Shown in pieces: positions 36,885 to 46,199 of a stretch of 64,000 bases of DNA. Each line of letters starts with the position of its first letter. Position 1 is the stretch's first letter. The stretch lies in NCBI RefSeq assembly GCF_014640195.1, contig NZ_BMGM01000001.1, positions 248,001 through 312,000 of the forward strand, in the 5' to 3' direction. This stretch comes from Psychroflexus planctonicus. Its GTDB lineage: Bacteria; Bacteroidota; Bacteroidia; Flavobacteriales; Flavobacteriaceae. The notes beneath the pieces are model-generated. The model made no database searches, was not told the origin of the DNA, and saw only the letters and a list, made by a program, of their open reading frames with translations. The translations under genes and the position numbers were made by a program.

Positions 36885-37153
36885 ATTTGTTCATTACATT
36901 CATTACAACCCTGTTGAAGCTGGAATAGCTTCCAAACCCGAAGAATGGAATTTTTCATCGTATAAAGCCCTAATTTCAAATCAAGTAACAAAGCTCCAAA
37001 AAGACGAAGTGATTAAATGGTTCAACGACCTACAAAATTTCAAATATTGCCATCAAAAACCACCTTATCTTACCGGTGTAAACTATTTAGGATAAATTCA
37101 ACAGAATGCAATAATAATGCGGCAAGGAGTCAAAAAACTCGAAAAACTTGACG

Positions 37154-37217
37154 AAACCTTCAAGGTTTTATCGCTAACCAGTACAACCCTGCAAGGGTTC
37201 GAAACCCTTGCAGGGTT
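37154..37217. repeat. REP-like palindromes downstream of the transposase gene
   Basis: AAACCTTCAAGGTTT (37154-37168) is followed by AACCCTGCAAGGGTT and AACCCTTGCAGGGTT around CGA (37185-37217). These match the upstream and internal palindromes. The region 37096-37383 contains no other recognisable feature. Confidence 0.8.
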
Positions 37218-37383
37218 TTGTAATGGTTATCGTTTTGTTTTAATAAGTATTGCCTATTTAATACCGATTGCTATTTTTAATATCGCATAAATGCTTCTTA
37301 AAATATGCATCAGCAATTGTATCATATTATTATTAAATTCGTAATATAAAATGAAGTAAGCTTCATTTAAAAACTCCTTCACT

Positions 37384-37820
37384 ATGGAAGCATCTTTGGT
37401 ATTTCAAATTGTCAACACTTTGGTTTTACCCGCGTGGATTGTCTTGATTTTCTTTCCTAAAAAAGCCTGGCGAAATCCTGTCATTTATACCTTTGCTGCA
37501 CTAATGGCAAGTGTTTACGCCTTTTATGTCATAAGCCATTTAGGCAACTTCAATATGGAAGCTTTTAGCCAATTGGAAGGCATTAAAAGCCTATTTAGTA
37601 CCGACCAAGCTGTTTTAACGGGTTGGATTCATTATTTAGTATTCGACCTGTTGGTTGGAAACTGGATAGTAAACAATGCGCAAAAAACAAGATATCCCAT
37701 TACCTCATCATCCCGTGTCTCTTATTTTGTTTCTTGTTGGGTCCCGTTGGTTTTTTGTGCTACACCTTACTTAAATTGGCTAAAGTAAAAAGCTTGCAAG
37801 AAGTGAAGGCTGAAGAGTAA
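37384..37820 (+). pseudogene. ABA4-like (DUF4281) membrane protein gene with a frameshift
   Basis: The first ~100 codons encode membrane helices and the conserved GWIHYLVFDLLVGNWIVNNA typical of ABA4-like proteins. At the A6 run 37682-37687 the frame continues to a wrong tail (TRYPITSSSRVSYF). The frame one base back gives the expected family end, NKISHYLIIPCLLFCFLLGP then VGFLCYTLLK, stopping at 37820. One base missing from the A run would explain this. It could be a true mutation, a homopolymer sequencing error, or slippage on the A6 run. Confidence 0.75.
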
Positions 37821-38125
37821 ATTCAATATAGTAAGTTACCACCTTGCATACAGGCTTATACTTTAAATAGACTTCACAGGTTTTGCCTTTCCGCCTTTGG
37901 ATGAAAAACTTATGAAGTCTTGGAAAAACAAAAACCTAACTTTCATTATTCAAAATTCAAATTGGTTACGCCCTACTTCACCCCTAGTATCCCCCAAGTA
38001 TCTCCCTAGTATCTCCTAAGCAGCGTTTTGAAAAACCCAAACTAAAAAATACCCATTCCAACACATCGCCAAGCCAAAAATATTTGTTAGTTTTAGTGGA
38101 TCTTAATTGGATTAAACTTTTGTAA
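37821..38125. other. Intergenic stretch with a short imperfect tandem repeat
   Basis: No gene is visible. Around 37981-38019 the unit CCCTAGTATCTCC occurs about three times with changes. No promoter consensus was found with confidence before the HNH gene at 38126. Confidence 0.4.
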
Positions 38126-39163
38126 ATGAACCAACTTCCCTTTTCACCTGACATCAATAATACTGCTTTAGCTAGTGTATTTAATTACACTTCGGCTACG
38201 TATAAGTTTTATTGGTTTTTAGGTATAATTGAAGAAGTTGAACAAGGCAAAAAACAAATTCAAAAGCAAGCTATTTTTGCAAGAATGTTAGCTAATGCTT
38301 GGTATCCAGTAGAATATTACAGATTATCCTTCGGAAGTCAAGACAAAATTGAAGAATTAATACAGGATTTTAAAAGAAACACATTAATTAATCAAAGTGA
38401 TTCAAAAGAGAAAATTTTTAATAAACTGATAGTTAGTGAACAAAAATCACACGAAACCAAACTATTTCATTTAGACAAAAATGTTCCACATAAATTTTTA
38501 AGTCCTTGGTTTAAAGGTTCAAAAAAAGTAGTTTATGGAGCATCAAGTAATGATTTTCAAAATGCGATGTATCGTTTATTTAAAGATAAAATTATCATCA
38601 ATGACAATTGGTTTGAATACATGCAACTCAATGCAAGAATCATTAAGGATTTTATTTATTGGAATTTAGCTTTATTTGTTCAAGCGAGAAATCCAAGTAC
38701 GCCAAACATTTTGAACAAGCTGATTAAACCAGCTAAAAGAAATCCACTAACCAAACAACGACTAAAATTTTGGAATGTATATTTAGAGCAAAAGCCAGAA
38801 ACTAGATGTATTTTCACTAACGAAGTTTTAGATATTAAAAACTATCATGTAGATCATTTTATACCTTATTCATTTGTTACACATGATTTAATATGGAATT
38901 TAGTGCCTATAAACGCTAATTTCAATTCTTCAAAAAACAACAAACTACCACTTTTAGACAAACATTTTCATCGTTTTTACACGATTCAAAAAGATGCTAT
39001 ACAACTACTCGGTAAAGCCATGCCTAAAACTTTTAAAGAAGAGTATTTATCTACATTTCCAAGGTTTACAGAAAATCAGAATATAAGTTTTGATAATTAT
39101 AAAGATGTAATTAGTCCTTTGATAACAGTAGCACACAATAATGGTTTTGAATATTTAGAATAG
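38126..39163 (+). CDS. HNH endonuclease-domain protein
   Basis: A 345-residue protein with a C-terminal HNH nuclease domain. The motif region reads CIFTNEVLDIKNYHVDHFIP, then NLVPINANFNSSKNNKLP, giving the His-Asp-His, Asn and Asn-x-x-K residues of the fold. Only one of the usual paired cysteines is visible. The N-terminal ~210 residues are helical and unrecognised. The methyltransferase-HIT fusion starts 5 bases later, so the two form an operon. A nuclease beside a methyltransferase suggests a restriction-like or defence role; this is inference. Confidence 0.82.
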   Translation: MNQLPFSPDINNTALASVFNYTSATYKFYWFLGIIEEVEQGKKQIQKQAIFARMLANAWYPVEYYRLSFGSQDKIEELIQDFKRNTLINQSDSKEKIFNKLIVSEQKSHETKLFHLDKNVPHKFLSPWFKGSKKVVYGASSNDFQNAMYRLFKDKIIINDNWFEYMQLNARIIKDFIYWNLALFVQARNPSTPNILNKLIKPAKRNPLTKQRLKFWNVYLEQKPETRCIFTNEVLDIKNYHVDHFIPYSFVTHDLIWNLVPINANFNSSKNNKLPLLDKHFHRFYTIQKDAIQLLGKAMPKTFKEEYLSTFPRFTENQNISFDNYKDVISPLITVAHNNGFEYLE

Positions 39164-39168
39164 GTATC

Positions 39169-40029
39169 ATGGTTAACCAAAACATTAACTCACACTTCAC
39201 CGCCAAGGAAAGAGATAAAATGTCTTTTCCTACCCGAATTTTGCTGGATGAAAATTTAATTGAAGGTAAAGTATTGGATTTTGGTTGTGGTTTTGGGAAA
39301 GATGTTGAAGAATTAAAAGAAAAAGGATTTGATGTGCAAGGTTACGACCCACACTACCAACCCGATTACCCAGAGCAAAAATACGACACGATTGTATGTC
39401 ATTATGTGTTGAATGTTCTGCAAAACCAAGAACAAGCAAAGGTTTTATATCAAGTGGCTAATCTGCTCAAATTTGGTGGGAAAGCTTATTTTAGTGTACG
39501 GCGTGACATCAAAAAACCCGGTTTTAGAACGCATTTTGTACACCAAGTAAAAACCTACCAAACCAATGTAGTTCTTCCGTTTAAAACCGTTTTTATCAAT
39601 GAAAATATGGAGATTTATGAATACCAACACTACTGCTATCTCAACCAAAAAAAGACTGAAGTAAGTCCGTTTTTTGAAAAACTAGAACCCAAAGAGCAAG
39701 TTGGCGAATTGGCCAGTTGTTTTGCTTTTCGAGATAAATTTCCCGTATCAAAAGGACACACCTTGGTCATTCCCAAACGAAAAGTTTCCAATTACTTCGA
39801 GCTGAGTTTTAAAGAACAATCGGCTTGTTGGTTTTTGGTGAACCTGATTAAATCAGATCTACAAAAACAATTTAATCCCGATGGCTTTAATATCGGCATC
39901 AATGTGGACGAAGCGGCTGGACAAACTATTTTTCATTGCCACATTCACATTATTCCTAGATATAAAAATGATGTTGAAAATCCGCTTGGTGGAGTTCGTG
40001 GGGTTGTTCCTGGGAAGAAGGAGTATTGA
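39169..40029 (+). CDS. SAM-dependent methyltransferase fused to a HIT-family domain
   Basis: A 286-residue bifunctional protein. The N-terminal class I methyltransferase has motif I in VLDFGCGFGKDVEEL (35-49) and GYDPHY for the acidic loop. It resembles the small methyltransferases linked to DNA phosphorothioation loci. The C-terminal domain (from about 165) is a HIT nucleotide hydrolase/transferase, with the catalytic histidine triad HCHIHII at 256-262. Similar fusions are annotated in other bacteria. Substrates of both halves are unknown. It is co-transcribed with the HNH gene and converges on the helicase gene. Confidence 0.88.
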   Translation: MVNQNINSHFTAKERDKMSFPTRILLDENLIEGKVLDFGCGFGKDVEELKEKGFDVQGYDPHYQPDYPEQKYDTIVCHYVLNVLQNQEQAKVLYQVANLLKFGGKAYFSVRRDIKKPGFRTHFVHQVKTYQTNVVLPFKTVFINENMEIYEYQHYCYLNQKKTEVSPFFEKLEPKEQVGELASCFAFRDKFPVSKGHTLVIPKRKVSNYFELSFKEQSACWFLVNLIKSDLQKQFNPDGFNIGINVDEAAGQTIFHCHIHIIPRYKNDVENPLGGVRGVVPGKKEY

Positions 40030-40099
40030 AATGAAAAGTTTTGTATATATGACTTGTTTTTTATGTGCTTTTTTTAATTTATTACTTCTAAATATTTTA

Positions 40100-43000
40100 C
40101 TAACCAACCCTTAATTTTGCAGCATCTTTCCACAGATAATGAGGTAAAGGTTCATTTAATTCCCATTTCACATTCATTGGCTTCGCTCCATAATATTCTC
40201 TTAGTTGTCCTTCACCAATAAAAACATAACCTATAGTTTTGCCATATTCATCTTTGTTTTTTTCTCGCACAAAGAGTAAGATTCTTTTTTCTTCTTCTTT
40301 ATGCTTGATATATGAAATCCCTTTAGGAGTTTCTGGACCGGCAGAATTTTGACTTTGCCAGTGGAACAATTTTTCATTGATTGCGTAATCGTCATACATA
40401 GTTGTCGGAGAAAAATTTTCTTCAGATTTGATAAGATTTATAAAAAGTAATTCCGTGTTCAGTGATGAATTTTCTGCGACGCCTTCTCGACTTGGAGATT
40501 TTCTTTCAAATGTGCTTAAACCAAAGGCGACCAAAATTTGATCCCTAGTATAACGCGCATGAATTTTAAGCGGTTGACTGTACGGAAGAGTAATATCTAT
40601 CTCTTTAAAACTGATTCCATCTATCAGCAACTCTAATATCTCAATAATTTCACCTAGAAGCACTTTGTTTCTCCCTAATTCTCGAACACTCTTTTCTAAA
40701 GAATTAAACTCACCGGCTTTTTGCCAAATGTCATAATGTAACATCAAAAGCATTTGTTTTTGCGTTTCACTAAAGTGATCTAATGATATATTAAACCCTT
40801 TTTTTGCAATGCTTAAAACGAACTCAAAATAGCTAGTTGAGCTACACGACAACCATTTATTCGAAATTGCTTTAACAATTTCCTTTTCATTTGTGTTATC
40901 AAATTCGTCTAACTTTCCTGCATCGAAACATAGTCTTTTCCAACCCCCTCTTTTGTATATTATTTGGATGGGAATATTGTTAAACTCAATAAAATTTTTC
41001 AAGTTTAACGATAAAGTTGTTTGATGTTGAAAGTTTTGAATCTTTTGAATCAGTTGATTTCGGTTTAAAGAAGTGGCTGTCGTAATGTTTGATAAAATGA
41101 TTTGTTTGGCTTTCTTTTCTAAAATGACTGAGCACCCTAATGGTAAATGAGGGAAATTATCTTCGATTTCCTTTTTTACAGTAGAAGCTGTTTTGCCGAT
41201 CAAAGCCCTAAACTTATTTTCAAAATTGTATTCAGGTCTAGTGTTACCAACAAAGTCTAAAACCGTCAGGCAATCTTTATTTTCTGCAAGTCGTAAACCT
41301 CTACCTAGTTGTTGTAAAAAAATAGTTAAACTTTCAGTGGGCCTTAAAAACAGAACTGTATCAATTTCTGGAATATCCACACCTTCATTGAAAATATCAA
41401 CGACAAATAAATAATTAATTTCCTTTTTGAGTAACTGATTTCTAACACTATCTCTGTTTTGATTATTATCACTTGTCAAATAATCCGCCTTTAAACCTGC
41501 AAGAGAAAATTTTTCTGCCATAAATCTAGCGTGTTCCATAGTTACACAAAAGCCAATTGTTCGAACATCATTCAGGTCTTTAGTATATTTTTCTAAAGCA
41601 TCAATGATTTCTCTGACTCTTCTGTCATTGGCAGTATAAACTGAAGATAATTCGCTAGCTACATAACGCCCTCTTTCCCATCTAACATTTGAGAGATCTA
41701 TACTATCGGTAATTCCAAAATATTGAAACGGACATAAAAGCTTTCGATTCAATGCTTCAGGCAAACGAATTTCAGCGGCAATTTTATTGTGAAAATCTTC
41801 TTGAATATCGCCACCATCCATTCTTTCGGGTGTTGCTGTTAATCCAAGTAAAACTTTTGGCTTGAAATATTTAATTATACCGCGATAACTACTTGCTGTC
41901 AAATGGTGACATTCATCGATAACAATAAAATCAAAATAATCTGGTGACAAATTGATTTCATTCAAACGATTATTGATTGTTTGAACTGATGCAAATACAA
42001 ATTCATAGGTGTCCGGAACCATTCCGTCAACCCACAGTTCTCCAAAATTATTATCTTTTAATATTCCTCTAAACACAGACAGAGACTGAATTAAAATTTC
42101 TTTTCTATGTGCTAGGAAAAGGAGTTTTGCCGATGGGTTTTCATTTTTAAATCGCTGATAATCAAATGCAGAAATCACTGTTTTCCCTGTTCCGGTAGCT
42201 GCAACCACAAGATTCTTATTTCTGTTATGAACAACTCTTTCAACCTCTAATTTTTCTAATATTTCAGATTGAAACGGGTAAGGTTTAATATCAAAAAAAG
42301 TAAGGTTCAAGTTTGAGATTTTTCCTGATTTCCCCTGATTCAATGACTGAATTAATTTTTCTTTATGAATCGAATCATCAAATAATTCAAAATCTTCACT
42401 TTGCCAATACGAATCGAATGTTTTTTGAAATTTATCAATAATATGATTTACCTCTTTCGTAGTAATTTTAAGGTTCCATTCTAGACCATCTGTTAAGGCC
42501 GAGCGAGAAAAATTTGAAGAACCGATATATCCTGTATGAAAGCCAGTATTTCTTTTAAATAAATATGCTTTTGCATGCAGTCTTTCATTTCCAGAATTAT
42601 AAGATATCTTTATTTCCGTATTGTCTAATTTTGAAAGCAACTGGATGGCTTTGTAATCAGAAGCCCCCATATATGTGGTAGTAATAACTCTTAATTGACC
42701 ACCTCTTTTAGTGAACTCAATCAATTCTCTTTCTAATATAATTATACCCTTAAATTTTATGAACGAAACAAGCAGGTCTATTTTATTAGATGACAGAATT
42801 TCTTTTTTTAGCTCACTTTCAAGAGAAAGACCAACATTTCCACCTGTGAACAATTCACTATGTGTTAAACGAGTATACGGAGTTATTTCTTTTAGATGAA
42901 GATTGAAATCCGAAAAATGAGCATCTACTTTTGTGAATACGGCTTTTAATATTTCTCCTTCAACAGCAATCAAATCATTTTCAAACTCTTCCTTTTTAAG

Positions 43001-43240
43001 TTCGTCTTTCAGAAAGAGAATAATCTTATTTGCAATTTCGATTTGTGCTCCAATTTTATCTTCTGCCTTTACATAATTAAGTGCATTCTTAATGGTTTGT
43101 GCTAAATGTTTAGACAGTATAGAAGAAGCTTCTTCTTTATCTAAAACGGATTTATTAACGAAAAATTCATTTTTGTCAATATATTCAAGTTTCTGTGAAA
43201 CTAATTGGGTTACTAATTCTTCGTATATTCCTTCATTCAT
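40100..43240 (-). CDS. PLD-nuclease / DEAD-like helicase / DUF3427 protein
   Basis: A 1046-residue multi-domain protein. Residues 1-125 are a helical N-terminal domain. Residues about 145-285 form a phospholipase-D-like nuclease with HAKAYLFK (222-229) and GSSNFSRSAL. An SF2 helicase follows, with Walker A AATGTGKT (347-354), DECH box (442-445), TAT (468-470) and the QxxGRxxR motif in LQQLGRGLR near 675. The C-terminal 350 residues are the DUF3427 region. Similar proteins occur in defence islands, often beside a Nudix gene, as here: the upstream Nudix stop overlaps this ATG by 4 bases. Function is inferred to be nucleic-acid processing in defence. Confidence 0.88.
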   Translation of the reverse strand: MNEGIYEELVTQLVSQKLEYIDKNEFFVNKSVLDKEEASSILSKHLAQTIKNALNYVKAEDKIGAQIEIANKIILFLKDELKKEEFENDLIAVEGEILKAVFTKVDAHFSDFNLHLKEITPYTRLTHSELFTGGNVGLSLESELKKEILSSNKIDLLVSFIKFKGIIILERELIEFTKRGGQLRVITTTYMGASDYKAIQLLSKLDNTEIKISYNSGNERLHAKAYLFKRNTGFHTGYIGSSNFSRSALTDGLEWNLKITTKEVNHIIDKFQKTFDSYWQSEDFELFDDSIHKEKLIQSLNQGKSGKISNLNLTFFDIKPYPFQSEILEKLEVERVVHNRNKNLVVAATGTGKTVISAFDYQRFKNENPSAKLLFLAHRKEILIQSLSVFRGILKDNNFGELWVDGMVPDTYEFVFASVQTINNRLNEINLSPDYFDFIVIDECHHLTASSYRGIIKYFKPKVLLGLTATPERMDGGDIQEDFHNKIAAEIRLPEALNRKLLCPFQYFGITDSIDLSNVRWERGRYVASELSSVYTANDRRVREIIDALEKYTKDLNDVRTIGFCVTMEHARFMAEKFSLAGLKADYLTSDNNQNRDSVRNQLLKKEINYLFVVDIFNEGVDIPEIDTVLFLRPTESLTIFLQQLGRGLRLAENKDCLTVLDFVGNTRPEYNFENKFRALIGKTASTVKKEIEDNFPHLPLGCSVILEKKAKQIILSNITTATSLNRNQLIQKIQNFQHQTTLSLNLKNFIEFNNIPIQIIYKRGGWKRLCFDAGKLDEFDNTNEKEIVKAISNKWLSCSSTSYFEFVLSIAKKGFNISLDHFSETQKQMLLMLHYDIWQKAGEFNSLEKSVRELGRNKVLLGEIIEILELLIDGISFKEIDITLPYSQPLKIHARYTRDQILVAFGLSTFERKSPSREGVAENSSLNTELLFINLIKSEENFSPTTMYDDYAINEKLFHWQSQNSAGPETPKGISYIKHKEEEKRILLFVREKNKDEYGKTIGYVFIGEGQLREYYGAKPMNVKWELNEPLPHYLWKDAAKLRVG

Positions 43241-43623
43241 AATCTTAAAAATTCGTTGAGAATGGGAATATCTGCTTCCGCCCAGTCTAAATCGTTTAGT
43301 TCAACTTTTTCGAGTAAAAGATATTGTTTATGTTCAGACAACTTGATGTCACCGTCAACATATCTTGCAATAAAAGGTATTAGTTCAATCGAAAAGTTTG
43401 GATAATCAAAATTAGAATGCGATAACTTAGAAATCAATTCGATTTCAATATTTAATTCTTCCCATATCTCGCGTTTAACACAATCTTCTGCTGATTCACC
43501 GTTTTCAATCTTTCCGCCTGGAAATTCCCATTTTAAGGGCAGTTTCATTTTTTCACTTCTCTGAACAACAAGTGTTTTACCATTTAAACAAACGAGTGCA
43601 CATGTCACATCTAATTTCTTCAT
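43237..43623 (-). CDS. Nudix hydrolase (MutT-like) paired with the DUF3427 helicase
   Basis: A 128-residue Nudix protein. The Nudix box is GGKIENGESAEDCVKREIWE followed by ELNI, which fits Gx5Ex7REUxEExGU except that the last glycine is Asn. The frame is open to 43650, but ATG 43623 (MKKLDVTCALVCLNGK) is the usual start for this family. It hydrolyses nucleoside diphosphates linked to another group, often oxidised or modified dNTPs. The ATGA overlap with the helicase gene indicates translational coupling and joint function. Confidence 0.9.
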   Translation of the reverse strand: MKKLDVTCALVCLNGKTLVVQRSEKMKLPLKWEFPGGKIENGESAEDCVKREIWEELNIEIELISKLSHSNFDYPNFSIELIPFIARYVDGDIKLSEHKQYLLLEKVELNDLDWAEADIPILNEFLRL

Positions 43624-43650
43624 TAAAAATATTTTATACCATAACAGCAA

Positions 43651-44014
43651 TTAAACGTGTAGTGATTATAATAATGTTAATGTTTATTGAAAATGAACTG
43701 AAAAACTAAATCTTCTTAATTTACAATAAATATAAAACTAAAAATACACAAACATCGAATGCTTTGCAATAAAAGTTAAGATTTTATTTAGAAAGAGAAG
43801 ATTTTCAAAAATATATGCAAGACTCTTCATAAACCCAAAACCTGCCCCAACCAAGGCTATTTTTATTAAGCTTTTGTGTTGTATAATTTCCGTGTCAAAT
43901 GGCTTTTTCTAGGCGTAATTAAAATTAAAATGTAAATAAGACTTGACATTTCAATTTGTTGTTTATATTTGTAAAGTTTTATTTACATAATGTATAATCT
44001 TAATTACTTTTAAA
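43651..44014. promoter_or_regulatory. Promoter with flanking inverted repeat before the membrane/XRE pair
   Basis: The region has no gene. A strong Bacteroidota promoter is present: TTG in TTGACA at 43943, an 18-base gap, then TATATTTG at 43964-43971. It lies between the arms of an inverted repeat, TGTAAATAA (43931-43939) and TTATTTACA (43979-43987). The arms bracket the promoter, which suits an operator for the XRE protein encoded in the same operon. Confidence 0.65.
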
Positions 44015-44404
44015 ATGAAAACAACAAGAAAACACATCTTAAATTTAGCGGGCTGGACTTGGTCTTGGGTAGCTACACTTGCCTTGGCCACCTTTGGTCC
44101 CATTTACATCTGGGACGACCATCAATTGCTGTCCATATTATTTGTAGGCGTTAATTTTGCCAACGGGGTTGCCATGCTTATTGCCAACCGAAACTTATTT
44201 AATAGCTTAGATGAGTTGCAACGGAAAATACAATTGGAAGCTTTAGGAATTACGCTGGGTTTAGCGGTTGTAATTGGCATTAGCTATTCGCTTTTAGATA
44301 CCACCAACTTAATAGCAGCAGATGCCGAAATTGGCTTTCTAGTCGGAATAATTGGTATTACGTATTTTGTAAGTTTACTCATTATTAGAAAACGCTACGC
44401 ATGA
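44015..44404 (+). CDS. Four-helix membrane protein paired with an XRE regulator
   Basis: A 129-residue protein with four hydrophobic segments (about 15-33, 38-56, 75-93 and 104-122) and the hydrophilic turn NRNLFNSLDELQRKIQLEA in the middle. No enzyme motif is visible. It overlaps the XRE gene by 4 bases (ATGA). Small membrane protein plus compact Cro-like regulator pairs of this kind are common, and the regulator usually controls its own operon. I do not recognise a specific function. Confidence 0.75.
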   Translation: MKTTRKHILNLAGWTWSWVATLALATFGPIYIWDDHQLLSILFVGVNFANGVAMLIANRNLFNSLDELQRKIQLEALGITLGLAVVIGISYSLLDTTNLIAADAEIGFLVGIIGITYFVSLLIIRKRYA

Positions 44405-44595
44405 AAAACAAATTGAAAGTCTTGCGTGCTGAGCATAATCTCACGCAAGAACAATTGGCCAATGCGGTAGATGTATCCAGGCAAACCATCAATGCCATTG
44501 AAAAAGAAAAATTTGACCCGAGTTTGGTCTTGGCCATCAAATTATCGCGCTTATTTAAAACGGATATCGAAACTATTTTTACCTATGAAAAATAG
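44401..44595 (+). CDS. Compact XRE/Cro-family regulator
   Basis: A 64-residue helix-turn-helix protein of the YozG/Cro type: MKNKLKVLRAEHNLTQEQLA with the recognition segment VSRQTINAIEKEKFDPSL and the end LFKTDIETIFTYEK. This is the shortest HTH_3 form and is common beside membrane proteins. It shares an ATGA overlap with the upstream gene. It may bind the inverted repeat around the promoter at 43931-43987. Confidence 0.9.
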   Translation: MKNKLKVLRAEHNLTQEQLANAVDVSRQTINAIEKEKFDPSLVLAIKLSRLFKTDIETIFTYEK

Positions 44596-44734
44596 CAGCA
44601 TTCAATTACTCCAAAAGTATTTGCCTTTAAAATTGTGTAAGTGATTATAAAGCCTTATCTAGGTAAGTTGCTGAAACCACAACATTAATTTTGGAAACAC
44701 CATAATGTTAGTTTCAGTGACTAAATTTCATTTT

Positions 44735-45427
44735 ATGAAGAAACTACTCCTTTTATTAAGCACCGTATTCGCTAGTCAATTTGCTTTTGCACAAGTAGAA
44801 GAATCTAAATTAGGAGCTTGGTATATGTATTTTTACAATGCATCTTTTAACGAAAGCGCTTGGGGAATTCAAGGCGACGCACAATACCGAAATTGGAACA
44901 GCATTGGCGATTTAGAACAGCTGCTCTTGCGTTCGGGACTAACTTTTTCGCCACAGGAATGGAAAGCTACTTTTACCGTAGGCTACGCCAATATAAGTAC
45001 GGGAACACCTGGTAACAGCGACAATACCTTTGCTGAAAACCGAATATACCAAGAAGCGCTTTTACCCCAAAAAATAGCCTCGCGCGTTTTTATTACGCAT
45101 CGTTTTCGGTACGAACAACGTTGGGTGGAACAGCAAGATTTTAGAACACGATTTCGCTATAACTTATTTATCAACGTAAGTTTAAACGCTAAAGAATTGA
45201 AAAAAGGAGTCTTTTATGCTGCTTTTTATAATGAATTGTTTATCAATGGCGAACGCCACACGGGAAATGCAGAAGTGGCTTTATTCGATCGCAACCGAAC
45301 TTACTTGGGTTTGGGTTATGTACTTAGTCCTACATCGCGAATTCAATTGGGCTGGATGCGACAAGAAACTGAAGTTTGGACAAAAAACCAATTGCAATTT
45401 AGTTTACATCAAAATTTGAATTTTTAA
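44735..45427 (+). CDS. DUF2490-family outer-membrane-type protein
   Basis: A 230-residue secreted protein. The start at ATG 44735 gives a clean signal peptide (MKKLLLLLSTVFASQFAFAQ); the frame is open from 44705 but lacks one there. The mature part alternates aromatic and polar residues, as in a beta barrel, for example AWGIQGDAQYRNWN, FITHRFRYEQRW and YLGLGYVLSPTSRIQLGWM. This is the DUF2490 pattern. Function is unknown. Confidence 0.8.
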   Translation: MKKLLLLLSTVFASQFAFAQVEESKLGAWYMYFYNASFNESAWGIQGDAQYRNWNSIGDLEQLLLRSGLTFSPQEWKATFTVGYANISTGTPGNSDNTFAENRIYQEALLPQKIASRVFITHRFRYEQRWVEQQDFRTRFRYNLFINVSLNAKELKKGVFYAAFYNELFINGERHTGNAEVALFDRNRTYLGLGYVLSPTSRIQLGWMRQETEVWTKNQLQFSLHQNLNF

Positions 45428-45490
45428 AAGGCTACTAAAATGCATTTCAATACTTTTGAAGCTATTACACTAAAAAATAAAAAACGCTAG

Positions 45491-46177
45491 ATGAATTTAC
45501 AAAACAAAACGGCTTTCATCACCGGCTCAACCCGTGGCATTGGGCAGCAAATCGCCATCGGCTTGGCTGAAAAAGGATGCAATATTATTGTACATGGTCG
45601 CACAAAAGCCAATTGCCAAACTACACTCGCTTTGTTAGAAAAATACAAGGTGAAAACCCATTCTGTTTATGGCGATTTAGCACATCCTGAAGAAGTGGAA
45701 AAAGTGATTCAGCAGGTAGAAAAGTTAAATATAGACGTAGAAATTTTATATAACAACGCTGCCATTATGCGGCCTTATCGACACGATTACTGGAGCCATA
45801 CCCAAGAAGATTGGAGTTGGAGCATGCAGGTAAATGTATTTGCGCCGTATGCTTTTTGCAAAGCCTTTATTCCGAAAATGATGACTAACGGATTTGGACG
45901 GGTTATCAATTTGGTATCAGGAATTCAAGACCAACCTGAACTTTCGCCCTACAGCACATCTAAAGCAGCGCTAGCCAAGTTAACTAAAGACTTGAGTGTA
46001 AAATTAGATGAAACTGCCGTGCGCATCAACTCACTCGATCCAGGATGGTTGCAAACCGATTTGGGTGGCGAGTATGCCGACCATCCTGTTGAAGCCGTGA
46101 TGCCTGGCGCCTTACAACCCGCCTTAATTGAAAACGACGGTCCCAACGGAACAACTTTTTTTGCATTGAATGCTTAA
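45491..46177 (+). CDS. SDR-family oxidoreductase
   Basis: A 228-residue short-chain dehydrogenase/reductase. The cofactor motif is TGSTRGIG near residue 12, followed by NNAAIM (NNAG-like), the catalytic Ser in LVSGIQ and the catalytic YSTSK. The post-catalytic segment INSLDPGWLQTDLGG is typical of classical SDRs. It probably uses NAD(P). The substrate cannot be told. It ends 22 bases before the acetolactate-decarboxylase-like gene. Confidence 0.92.
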   Translation: MNLQNKTAFITGSTRGIGQQIAIGLAEKGCNIIVHGRTKANCQTTLALLEKYKVKTHSVYGDLAHPEEVEKVIQQVEKLNIDVEILYNNAAIMRPYRHDYWSHTQEDWSWSMQVNVFAPYAFCKAFIPKMMTNGFGRVINLVSGIQDQPELSPYSTSKAALAKLTKDLSVKLDETAVRINSLDPGWLQTDLGGEYADHPVEAVMPGALQPALIENDGPNGTTFFALNA

Positions 46178-46199
46178 CTTTGTAATCAATTTTAAAAAT

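Larger units (their letters stand above)
36262..37095 (+). pseudogene. REP-associated HUH (Y1) transposase gene, interrupted by a MITE
   Basis: The first part (36262-36724) encodes an IS200-like/RAYT domain. It includes TYHIYNRANADD, the HUH motif in CLMPNHFHFLIRIKD, and the catalytic tyrosine region NAYTKAYNKKYGRRGSLF. At AYLKKL the frame enters an inserted 160-bp sequence and stops. The rest (36885-37095) resumes FVHYIHYNPVEAGIASKPEE and runs to a natural stop. Removing the insert and one target duplication restores the frame exactly. Variable residues between the HUH and tyrosine motifs are encoded by REP palindromes. The gene is flanked by the same palindromes on both sides. Confidence 0.9.

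Noticed and set aside
37682-37687. Programmed -1 frameshift in the ABA4-like gene
   Set aside because: The A6 run could slip, but no downstream stimulatory structure was evident and the zero-frame tail is not conserved; a simple indel is more likely.
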